Part shown: one piece after another, positions 1-6,253 of the stretch | Position numbering within the stretch: the first letter of the stretch is position 1 | Layout: each line of letters starts with the position of its first letter | Source: an uncultured Treponema sp. | GTDB taxonomy: Bacteria; Spirochaetota; Spirochaetia; Treponematales; Treponemataceae | Assembly: GCA_900316905.1 (NCBI GenBank) | Contig: ONET01000014.1 | Coordinates: 1-52,254 of the forward strand | Length of the DNA stretch: 52,254 nucleotides | Reading direction: 5' to 3' | Position numbers and translations under genes: made by a program | Notes under the pieces: model-generated | What the model was told of the DNA's origin: nothing | Databases searched by the model: none | What the model saw: only the letters and a program-made list of their open reading frames with translations

Positions 1-991
1 GATTTTGCTCCAACCGCGCGACTATCTTTCGTCGTTCTTGCTTTACGCGATGATGGCTTTGGCTTTGGTCGGAATCGTCGTCTCCGCGATTACAGGAACC
101 GCGACGTTCGAGCTTCCCGCCTTTACCGGCTGGTCAACAAAAATCGGCCCGATGTTCCCGGCCTTGTTCATCACCGTCGCGTGCGGCGCGTGCTCCGGCT
201 TCCACTCGTTGATTTCCACAGGAACGACTTCCAAGCAGCTTGACAACGAAAAGAACGCCAAGGCAATCGGCTACGGCTCAATGCTCATCGAATCCGCGCT
301 TGGAATCATTTCTTTGATCGCGGTCGGAATGGTTTCAAAAACTTTCATCGTTGACGGAGCCTTTAAAGGAGCGCCGCCGGTTGCGTTCGCGCAGGGCATC
401 GCAAAGATGTTCGGCTACGCGGACAACAACAACGCGATTTACGCGCTTTTGACTTTGGCGGTTTCTGTATTCGCGTTGACTTCTTTGGACACGGGAACGC
501 GCCTAAGCCGCTTTATGTTCAGCGAGCTTTTCCTTAAAGAAGGAGAGGCGACTTACAAGGACGCAAAGAATCCTGTCCGCAAAGTTTTGGCCTTCCCCTT
601 GTTCGGAACGGTATTGATGGTTGTAATCGGCTGCGTTTTGGGCGGCCTCCAGCTTTCGCAGATTTGGGGCTTGTTCGGCGCCGCCAACCAATTGCTCGCC
701 GGCATCGCGCTGATGGCCGTGGCCGCATGGTTGGGCGAAGTGGGAAAGAACAACAAGATGTTCATCATTCCCACAATCTTTATGCTTGGCGCCACATTGA
801 CGCAGCTTGTCCGCACGATCATCACAAAGGTTACGGCAATGACCCATGCGGCCACCCCGGAACTTGCCGCAAAAGCCTTCCACTGGGGCAACTGGTTCCA
901 GCTTTTGTTCGCAAGCGCGATGGCGATTCTTGCGGTAGTTCTTGTCGTAGAGGGAGCAAGGACTTTCTCTAAGCAATGCAAAAAAAATTAA
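1..991 (+). CDS. cstA: Carbon starvation protein CstA, C-terminal part (5' end outside window)
   Basis: This is a polytopic inner-membrane protein of the CstA family, which imports peptides or pyruvate during carbon limitation. The reading frame is open to the first base of the window, so the N-terminal half lies outside. The visible part begins with the family hallmark L-Q-P-R-D-Y-L, followed by a segment rich in small residues (C-G-A-C-S-G-F-H-S-L-I-S-T-G-T-T) and about six hydrophobic membrane segments. It ends with a basic tail (FSKQCKKN). A small gene follows 10 nt downstream with a strong Shine-Dalgarno, so the two are probably co-transcribed. Family assignment is confident. The transported substrate cannot be read from sequence. 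Confidence 0.92.
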   Translation, partial: ILLQPRDYLSSFLLYAMMALALVGIVVSAITGTATFELPAFTGWSTKIGPMFPALFITVACGACSGFHSLISTGTTSKQLDNEKNAKAIGYGSMLIESALGIISLIAVGMVSKTFIVDGAFKGAPPVAFAQGIAKMFGYADNNNAIYALLTLAVSVFALTSLDTGTRLSRFMFSELFLKEGEATYKDAKNPVRKVLAFPLFGTVLMVVIGCVLGGLQLSQIWGLFGAANQLLAGIALMAVAAWLGEVGKNNKMFIIPTIFMLGATLTQLVRTIITKVTAMTHAATPELAAKAFHWGNWFQLLFASAMAILAVVLVVEGARTFSKQCKKN

Positions 992-1001
992 GGAGGACAC
1001 A

Positions 1002-1562
1002 ATGAAATCTGACGTTTGCAAAATCACTGGCGACAAAGAGTCCCTTTCCGCCATCTTGAACGAAACGGAAAAAGCCGCGGCCTACAACAAGCTTGACGAA
1101 AAAAACACAAAGCTTTTGCGCCTTATGGCCGAAGAATTAATCTCGATGCTGCCGGAACTGCTCGAATACGCCGAGGGCGACTTTTGGATTGAAGCGGAAA
1201 ACAACAAGTACAAATTGCGCACTAGCCTTGTTCCGACAAAGCCGATGTCTTCCGACAAGCGCGACAAGTTGCTGGCCATTTCTTCCAGCGGAAAGAACGA
1301 CGCAGGAAAAGGCATTTTGGGCAAAATCCTCGTCGCGGCCCAGTTGATGATGATCGACTACGCGCAAGTCAGCGCGACCGCCGGAAACTTCTACGAAATG
1401 GGCCGCAGCTGGTCGTTGGACACCTACCGCTCCTATGCCGGAAAAGAAAAAGGCGAAGCCTGGGACGAATTGGAAAAATCAATCGTCGCAAGCATTTCCG
1501 ACGATGTGGTTGTCCGCATCCACGAAAAGAAAGTTGAAATTATAATTACAAAAAAGTTTTAG
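1002..1562 (+). CDS. Small ATPase-like protein (degenerate GHKL/anti-sigma-type fold?), unknown function
   Basis: This is a 186-residue soluble protein with no signal peptide. The start is fixed by an AAGGAGG Shine-Dalgarno about 6 nt before the ATG and 10 nt after cstA. The segment around residues 30-55 (N-T-K-L-L-R-L-M-A-E-E-L-I-S-M-L-P) resembles the N-box helix of GHKL ATPases of the RsbW/histidine-kinase type, where a Glu-rich helix precedes the ATP site. The G1/G2 motifs are not clear, so a nucleotide-binding role is only a suggestion. It overlaps the convergent HEAT gene by 17 nt at its 3' end. Placement behind cstA suggests a regulatory or sensory partner, but this is inference. Confidence 0.6.
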   Translation: MKSDVCKITGDKESLSAILNETEKAAAYNKLDEKNTKLLRLMAEELISMLPELLEYAEGDFWIEAENNKYKLRTSLVPTKPMSSDKRDKLLAISSSGKNDAGKGILGKILVAAQLMMIDYAQVSATAGNFYEMGRSWSLDTYRSYAGKEKGEAWDELEKSIVASISDDVVVRIHEKKVEIIITKKF

Positions 1563-2169
1563 ACTTCGATGCCTCTGTCGCTTTAATCGCGCCAGAGGCA
1601 TGAATTCTTACAACTCTGTTTGAATCGCTTTCCGAAATCTTTTTTAAAAGCCCGATGTAGGGTTCCACAAACTGTGGCTTGCGTTTTCCGAGAACGCGGA
1701 AAATCTCAGGCGCTTCCATGCGAACTTTTTCATCCGGGTCGCGCAGAAGTTCCTCAAAAACATCCATAAAGCCTGCGTAAACGTCCGGCGTGTTTGTCGC
1801 GATGTTTTCCGCCGACCAAATAAAGTTGAGCCTTACGTTCGGCGCGTCGTCTTTTGCAAAGCGAAAAAAGCCATTCCAATAATCTTTGATCAAGCTAAAA
1901 TCCGCGCGGCCGATTCTTCCAAGCGCGTTGAGCGCGCGTTCCCTAAGAAGCGGGTCGCCGCTGCGCAAAAAGCCACTAACAGCCGGAACGCAGGCGGCGA
2001 TTTTATCCGGGTGTCGCAAGCCCATCTCGCCGAGCAGCCACAAGGCTTTTGCCTTTATTTTTGGAGAGTCATGTTCCAGCAAGACGGCGACATACGGAAT
2101 ATTTTGCTCCCATTCGTCTTTGTTCTTTGTAAGCTGTCCGAGTTTTTTATACAATTCCGCTTCCGTCAT
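1546..2169 (-). CDS. HEAT-repeat protein
   Basis: This 207-residue protein is built of helical pairs with the HEAT signature. Examples are H-D-S-P-K-I-K-A-K-A-L-W-L-L-G-E-M-G near residue 33, a segment ending in R-E-R-A-L-N-A-L-G-R-I-G near 80, D-P-D-E-K-V-R-M-E-A near 143, and a final repeat near 185. Such proteins are protein-protein scaffolds and no catalytic motif is seen. It is the third gene of a reverse-strand operon, and its ATG overlaps the PadR gene stop (ATGA type), so translational coupling is likely. Its 3' end overlaps the convergent gene at 1002-1562. The tail K-S-K-T-F-L is short and basic. Its partner is unknown, but co-transcription with a PadR regulator and a membrane protein suggests a small stress-response unit. 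Confidence 0.8.
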   Translation of the reverse strand: MTEAELYKKLGQLTKNKDEWEQNIPYVAVLLEHDSPKIKAKALWLLGEMGLRHPDKIAACVPAVSGFLRSGDPLLRERALNALGRIGRADFSLIKDYWNGFFRFAKDDAPNVRLNFIWSAENIATNTPDVYAGFMDVFEELLRDPDEKVRMEAPEIFRVLGKRKPQFVEPYIGLLKKISESDSNRVVRIHASGAIKATEASKSKTFL

Positions 2170-2666
2170 AATTTCGCCAGCGTTTCTTTTTCCATCTGAA
2201 TTATCTTAATCATCCGGTCGATTGCGCAGATGTCGATGTATGGAACTTTCGCTAAAAGCATTTTGTCGCGGTTTTCTACCGTTCCTTTTTCGTATTCGTC
2301 AAGAAGCGCGGCGCGTTTTTTCTTTTCCGCTTCCAATTCCTTTTTTGTAAGAACGCCGGAATACATCACGGCCAGGCAAAACCAGACGGAATCAAAATCA
2401 ACGCGTTCAAAAAGAGCGCGAACCGAAGCCTTTAATTCGGCGCGGCCGGAATTTGCAAGGCGGTAAACGGCCTTGTTGTCCGCCCTGCCCGTGTCCTCTA
2501 TAAAGCCTTTTTTTTCCAGCCGCAGACAGGTTTCGTAAAGCGTGGTCGCGCCGATCGGATGCCAGTACTGCATGTTCATGCGCTCAATCATTTTGAGCAT
2601 GTCGTAAGCGTTCATCTCGCCTTGCAAAAGCATTCCGCAAATCACGATAGAAGTTTTAGACAACAT
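2166..2666 (-). CDS. PadR-family transcriptional regulator
   Basis: This is a 166-residue winged-helix regulator. The N-terminal segment (residues 1-75) has the PadR pattern: S-I-V-I-C-G-M-L-L-Q-G-E-M-N-A-Y-D-M-L, then a recognition helix around T-T-L-Y-E-T-C-L-R-L-E-K-K-G-F-I, and a wing ending in Y-R-L-A-N-S-G-R. The C-terminal half is helical, as in PadR dimerisation domains. It is the second gene of a reverse-strand operon: its start overlaps the CPBP gene by 11 nt and its stop overlaps the HEAT gene start. PadR proteins commonly repress their own operon by binding a palindrome at the promoter. The 18-bp palindrome at 3415-3432 is the obvious candidate site. Confidence 0.88.
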   Translation of the reverse strand: MLSKTSIVICGMLLQGEMNAYDMLKMIERMNMQYWHPIGATTLYETCLRLEKKGFIEDTGRADNKAVYRLANSGRAELKASVRALFERVDFDSVWFCLAVMYSGVLTKKELEAEKKKRAALLDEYEKGTVENRDKMLLAKVPYIDICAIDRMIKIIQMEKETLAKL

Positions 2667-3390
2667 CGCGCTTTCTCCTTACAACAAAAATCCAAATCGC
2701 GGACAGGGCTAAAATCGCAAGCGCGATGGCGAATGATTCAATGTTTTTAATCTCGTTCCCCGCTTCCGAAGAAACAATCACGTCCCACAAAGCGCCGACC
2801 GCCCAAAAGAATGGAAAAACAATCAAAAGGTTTTGCGTGATGTAATAAACGGCGGAATACATTAGGCCCACAAAAAACAAATGCAAGAACTCCGGCTGAA
2901 AGCCCGCGTGATGGAAAGAATAAAAGGCCGCCGTCAAAAGAATCGCGGGAATTATTCCAAAGGCCTTTTCAAAGCTCGCGCGGAGGTATCCGTAAATAAA
3001 GGTCATCTCAAAAATTCCCGCGACCAAAATGTAGGCCGCCGCGTAAAGATTTTTGACGTCCAAAATTCCTTGAGGCTTTTCCCCCGACAAAAACATAGCC
3101 AAAAGAGCCGCGGCAAAAACAATGTCCAGCAAAAGACTTAAGGCAGTCTTCTTTCCTGTAAAGCCAATCGCCTTTACGCCGTCTTTGTTCCGTTCCGCAT
3201 AAAGCGAAACAAAAACAACGCCCAGGCCAAAAATCATCAAAAAGTCGCGAAGAACAAAAGAAATGATTTTGTCCGCCAAAGAATCGCCCGCAAAGGGCAG
3301 CATCAAAAGGCTAAGGGCAAGCATAGCCGCCCCGGCCGCAAAGGCGACGGCGGTGTCTTTTGTAAAATTAAAGCGGAAGAAATTTTTCAT
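2656..3390 (-). CDS. CPBP-family (CAAX-like) membrane protein with degenerate catalytic motif
   Basis: This is a 244-residue membrane protein with about seven hydrophobic segments. The start chosen is the ATG at 3390, which has a GGAGG Shine-Dalgarno 5 nt upstream. A TTG four codons earlier is less likely. It matches the CPBP/ABI metalloprotease family in layout: motif 1 near residue 128 (F-E-M-T-F-I-Y-G-Y-L-R), the motif-2 His in Y-S-F-H-H-A-G near 160, and motif 3 ending W-A-V-G-A-L-W-D near 203. The canonical E-E-x-x-x-R is changed to E-M-x-x-x-Y, so protease activity is doubtful. It is the first gene of an operon with PadR and HEAT genes. Confidence 0.75.
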   Translation of the reverse strand: MKNFFRFNFTKDTAVAFAAGAAMLALSLLMLPFAGDSLADKIISFVLRDFLMIFGLGVVFVSLYAERNKDGVKAIGFTGKKTALSLLLDIVFAAALLAMFLSGEKPQGILDVKNLYAAAYILVAGIFEMTFIYGYLRASFEKAFGIIPAILLTAAFYSFHHAGFQPEFLHLFFVGLMYSAVYYITQNLLIVFPFFWAVGALWDVIVSSEAGNEIKNIESFAIALAILALSAIWIFVVRRKRDVV

Positions 3391-3410
3391 AAAGGCCTCC
3401 AAACGAGGCC

Positions 3411-3439
3411 ATTTTACTACGTATACGTAGTATTGTCAA
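3411..3439 (-). promoter_or_regulatory. Sigma70-type promoter of the CPBP-PadR-HEAT operon
   Basis: On the reverse strand the -35 is TTGACA (3434-3439) and the -10 is TAAAAT (3411-3416), with a 17-nt spacer. The predicted transcript start is about 3404, giving a very short leader before the ATG at 3390. The spacer is occupied by a perfect palindrome, listed separately. Confidence 0.75.
3415..3432. promoter_or_regulatory. 18-bp perfect palindrome, predicted PadR operator
   Basis: The sequence TACTACGTATACGTAGTA is its own reverse complement over all 18 bases. It lies between the -35 and -10 of the operon that encodes the PadR regulator, exactly where a bound dimer would block RNA polymerase. 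That it binds PadR is inference from position and family habit. Confidence 0.75.
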
Positions 3440-3897
3440 GGATTTTCTTCAAGTTCTCTTTTATAAATCAACGACACACCACCGTGGCGGTCTTGCATCT
3501 CTTGAAGGAATTCAAAGCCAAAATTTTCGTACAAGCCCTTTTGGTCGGTCGAAACATAGACGGCATTATAGCCTTCTTCTTTTGCGCATGAACAAGCGTG
3601 GTCTAGCAATTTGGCTATCAGCCTTTTTCCGCGAAAAGCCGGAAAGGTGTAAACAAAGCCAATCCAGGGCTTTAAACTTGTGTCTGGAACGTCGTCAATT
3701 TCCGCGTAAGAGCAAAACGACAGCAACTCGTTTCCTTCCGTCAAAAGAAAAACTTTGGCCTTGCTTCCGCACAATTCATAAAAGAAACCGTCGCGCAAAA
3801 TTTGGCCAAGGTATTTTCCGGCGCTCCAATCAGCCTGCGCGATTTTTCCAATCCAATAATCTTTGTTTTCTATTTGCGAGAATTCTTTTATTTGCAT
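3436..3897 (-). CDS. GNAT-family N-acetyltransferase
   Basis: This is a 153-residue GCN5-related acetyltransferase. The acetyl-CoA-binding motif A is visible near residues 83-104 as G-F-V-Y-T-F-P-A-F-R-G-K-R-L-I-A-K-L-L, where a beta-strand runs into the pyrophosphate loop (R-G-K-R). The late motif B is Y-V-S-T-D-Q-K-G-L-Y-E-N-F-G-F-E. It starts 1 nt after the stop of the upstream 90-residue gene, so the two form an operon from the promoter at 4220-4248. The substrate is not predictable. Confidence 0.85.
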   Translation of the reverse strand: MQIKEFSQIENKDYWIGKIAQADWSAGKYLGQILRDGFFYELCGSKAKVFLLTEGNELLSFCSYAEIDDVPDTSLKPWIGFVYTFPAFRGKRLIAKLLDHACSCAKEEGYNAVYVSTDQKGLYENFGFEFLQEMQDRHGGVSLIYKRELEENP

Positions 3898-3898
3898 T

Positions 3899-4171
3899 TT
3901 ATTCCAACCAAGCGCTGATAAATTTCTTTGTCATCATCATCTTGCCGTGTTCCGTGACCACAGGGTAAGCGTCGCCAAAGTCCAAGCATTTTCCGGAACT
4001 GTCAAAAACCTTGCGGCCGCTTACGATTAAATTTATTTTTCGCGCGCTTTCGTTTTCGACGGCTTCCAAAACCAGAATGTATTTTTCCTCGGAGCCGCCC
4101 GCCGCTCTTGTCAGCCGCGCCTTGAGTCCGTTTTTTAGTTCAATCCAAGTGTTTAGGAGAATGTTGTCCAT
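3899..4171 (-). CDS. Small protein of unknown function (90 aa)
   Basis: This is a 90-residue soluble protein I do not recognise. It alternates polar and hydrophobic residues as in a small beta-rich domain (W-I-E-L-K-N-G-L-K-A-R-L-T-R, Y-I-L-V-L-E-A-V-E, K-I-N-L-I-V-S-G-R-K-V-F) and ends with a short amphipathic segment (M-M-M-T-K-K-F-I-S-A-W-L-E). The start is supported by a purine-rich AAAGGG about 13 nt upstream and a good promoter further upstream. It sits 1 nt before the GNAT gene. No catalytic motif is seen. Confidence 0.65.
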   Translation of the reverse strand: MDNILLNTWIELKNGLKARLTRAAGGSEEKYILVLEAVENESARKINLIVSGRKVFDSSGKCLDFGDAYPVVTEHGKMMMTKKFISAWLE

Positions 4172-4219
4172 GATTTTTGTTATCTGCCCTTTAGATTTAT
4201 GAAAATAACTTTATTTCTT

Positions 4220-4248
4220 ATTATAATGGTGAAAAATAATACCGGCAA
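4220..4248 (-). promoter_or_regulatory. Sigma70-type promoter for the 4171-3436 gene pair
   Basis: On the reverse strand TTGCCG (4243-4248) is followed after 17 nt by TATAAT (4220-4225). The predicted start is about 4213, giving a leader of about 40 nt. Confidence 0.65.
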
Positions 4249-4274
4249 GTAAAAAACTTGAAATCTGTTATAAC

Positions 4275-4327
4275 TTGACAATTTTCAATAATTCATGATA
4301 TATTTATCAAGGTTTATTAAGGTTTAT
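4275..4327 (+). promoter_or_regulatory. Promoter and direct repeat at the head of the restriction-modification operon
   Basis: TTGACA (4275-4280) and TATATT (4299-4304) with an 18-nt spacer form a likely promoter. Two copies of AAGGTTTAT follow (4309-4317 and 4319-4327). The second supplies the Shine-Dalgarno AAGG and runs into the start codon at 4326. A protein bound to this direct repeat would control both initiation steps. The small HTH protein encoded immediately downstream is the natural candidate, which is inference. Confidence 0.5.
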
Positions 4328-4523
4328 GAAGAATTTACAGAATCTTATGACAATAGCACAAGCCGCAGAATATATTGGAGTAACGCCTCTTACTTTGCGA
4401 AACTGGGATAAGGCAGGAAAACTCCAAGCCGTCCGAAATCCTCTAAACGGCTACAGAATGTACCACAAGGAAGAGCTCGACGAGTTCCTTTCTCAGTTAC
4501 AGAAGGTAGGCAAAAATGGCTGA
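4326..4523 (+). CDS. Small MerR/excisionase-type HTH DNA-binding protein
   Basis: This 65-residue protein consists almost entirely of one helix-turn-helix of the HTH_17 type: L-M-T-I-A-Q-A-A-E-Y-I-G-V-T, then T-L-R-N-W-D-K-A-G-K-L, then a wing ending G-Y-R-M-Y-H-K-E-E-L-D-E-F-L. This fold binds DNA in MerR-type regulators and phage excisionases. It overlaps the downstream methyltransferase start by 8 nt, so it is translated with the R-M genes. Its likely job is timing or autoregulation of the R-M operon, analogous to C proteins but of a different fold. No integrase is nearby, so an excisionase role is less likely. Confidence 0.8.
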   Translation: MKNLQNLMTIAQAAEYIGVTPLTLRNWDKAGKLQAVRNPLNGYRMYHKEELDEFLSQLQKVGKNG

Positions 4524-5382
4524 TGCCCTCGAACTTAAATTAGAAAATCCGATTCCGCTCGACACAATTATAAAGGGAGATTGTATTTCGGAGATGAAAA
4601 AGCTCCCTTCAAATTCTTTTGATGTTGCGATTATTGACCCCCCCTATAACCTCAGTTCAGGCGGAAATTGGTCCTGGGATAACTCTGAAAAACTTGATGG
4701 CTTCGGCGGAAATTGGTCCAAAGTAATGGAAAATTGGGATAACATGCCGCTTATCGAATATTTCAATTTCTGTTCAGCTTGGATTAGTGAAGTAAAAAGA
4801 CTTGTAAAACCGACAGGTTCTTTCTGGATTCACGGAACATATCATAACATAGGAATCATAAACTTTATTTTGCAGTTACAAAACATTGAGATTATCAATG
4901 AAGTTGTTTGGTACAAGCGAAACAGTTTTCCAAATCTCTCTGGTCGCAGACTTACCGCAAGTCACGAAACAATTCTGTGGGGACATACAGGAACAGCAAA
5001 AAAAAGAGAATATTTTTTTGATTACGAAAAATCAAAATCTCTTTCTTTTCCAGAAGATAATTTGAAGCAGGCAGGAAAACAAATGCGTACCGTTTGGGAT
5101 GTGCCTAATAATAAGTCAAAAGAGGAACTTGCCTACGGAAAACATCCAACACAAAAACCTGTCCGTCTAATTAAGCGTATGCTTGATATTTCTGCAAAAG
5201 AAGGCGATACGATTCTTGTTCCATTTGTCGGAAGCGGTACGGACTGCATTGCCGCAAAAATGAACGGATTGCATTATGTGGGATTTGAACTTGAAGATAA
5301 ATATATAAAAATCGCAAATAAAAGACTGAAGCATTGCAACAATGATTTGACGCTGTTTGATAGCGTAAGCGAGGAAAGTTAG
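4516..5382 (+). CDS. Beta-class site-specific DNA-methyltransferase (adenine), R-M associated
   Basis: This is a 288-residue methyltransferase. Motif IV D-P-P-Y-N-L is at residues 41-46, ahead of the S-adenosylmethionine motif I (P-F-V-G-S-G-T-D) near residue 237. This permuted order defines the beta class, as in M.HinfI or DpnA-type enzymes. The target-recognition part lies between (W-Y-K-R-N-S-F-P-N, H-E-T-I-L-W-G). D-P-P-Y is typical of N6-adenine or N4-cytosine methylation. It follows the HTH gene with an 8-nt overlap and is 1 nt from the next methyltransferase. The block is AT-rich compared with the efflux operon downstream, consistent with horizontal acquisition. Recognition sequence is unknown. 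Confidence 0.93.
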   Translation: MADALELKLENPIPLDTIIKGDCISEMKKLPSNSFDVAIIDPPYNLSSGGNWSWDNSEKLDGFGGNWSKVMENWDNMPLIEYFNFCSAWISEVKRLVKPTGSFWIHGTYHNIGIINFILQLQNIEIINEVVWYKRNSFPNLSGRRLTASHETILWGHTGTAKKREYFFDYEKSKSLSFPEDNLKQAGKQMRTVWDVPNNKSKEELAYGKHPTQKPVRLIKRMLDISAKEGDTILVPFVGSGTDCIAAKMNGLHYVGFELEDKYIKIANKRLKHCNNDLTLFDSVSEES

Positions 5383-5383
5383 A

Positions 5384-6253
5384 ATGTGTATGCCTGCAAA
5401 TGACAAGACGATTCCATCTCTCATAAAATGGACTGGAAGCAAGCGAAAACAAGCCCCTCTTATTGCTCGCGAGGCAAAATCTTATAACCGATATTTCGAG
5501 CCTTTTTTGGGTGGCGGTGCCTTGCTTTTTCTTTTTGCACATGAGGGAGCTGTCGCTTCCGACATTTATGAGCCGTTAATAAACCTTTGGAAATTGATAA
5601 AATCAAAACCAGAAGAAGTGATTTCCGACTACACAGAAAAATGGAATGCTTTAAATGTTGAGTACAAAGAATTGCAATTGAATCATATAAAAAATGCTGA
5701 CGGCCTACCAAAAGTTTTTTACGATTGCCGTTCTCGTTTCAATAAAACTCACAACCCCCTTGATTTGAATTTTATAATGCGAACTTGCGTAAATGGTATC
5801 GTGCGTTTCAACGGCGAAGGAGAATTCAACAATTCTTTCCATCTTTCAAGGCAGGGAATGAAACCTGAAATGTTTGCAAAGAATGTGCGTATTTGGCATG
5901 AAAGAATCAAAGGTGTTGATTTTGAGTGTCAGAGTTACGAGGAAACTTTAGCACAGGCAAAACAGGGTGATTTTGTATATTTCGACCCGCCTTATGCCGA
6001 CAGCCACAATCGTTATATAAAAGATTTGGACTTGCAGAATTTCTTTACCGAACTCGACAAATTGAATTCAAAAAATATTTCTTGGGCTTTGTCTTTTGAC
6101 GGCTCACGAGCTGGAACAAATTACTTTTCCGATATGCCGAAAGAACTTTACAAACGAAAACTTTCGCTATCAAACGGAAACTCTGCCGTGAGCAAGATTT
6201 TGAATTCAAAACAAGAAGAAGTAACAGAATCCCTTTACTTAAACTACTACTAA
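5384..6253 (+). CDS. Alpha-class (Dam-like, D12) adenine DNA methyltransferase
   Basis: This 289-residue enzyme has motif I first (F-E-P-F-L-G-G-G-A-L-L-F near residues 38-49) and motif IV D-P-P-Y at 201-204, the alpha-class order of Dam, DpnM and related D12 N6-adenine methyltransferases. The N-terminal segment I-K-W-T-G-S-K-R-K matches the Dam K-W-x-G-x-K motif. GAGGAAAG lies upstream of the start; an internal ATG two codons later is also possible. With the preceding beta-class enzyme it gives two methyltransferases for one system. That is expected for an asymmetric site, or a DpnII-like arrangement. The 3' end overlaps the convergent endonuclease gene by 15 nt. Confidence 0.93.
   Translation: MCMPANDKTIPSLIKWTGSKRKQAPLIAREAKSYNRYFEPFLGGGALLFLFAHEGAVASDIYEPLINLWKLIKSKPEEVISDYTEKWNALNVEYKELQLNHIKNADGLPKVFYDCRSRFNKTHNPLDLNFIMRTCVNGIVRFNGEGEFNNSFHLSRQGMKPEMFAKNVRIWHERIKGVDFECQSYEETLAQAKQGDFVYFDPPYADSHNRYIKDLDLQNFFTELDKLNSKNISWALSFDGSRAGTNYFSDMPKELYKRKLSLSNGNSAVSKILNSKQEEVTESLYLNYY

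Noticed and set aside
4326-4523. Prophage excisionase
   Set aside because: The HTH type would fit, but no integrase, attachment repeats or phage genes are present, and the gene is coupled to methyltransferases.
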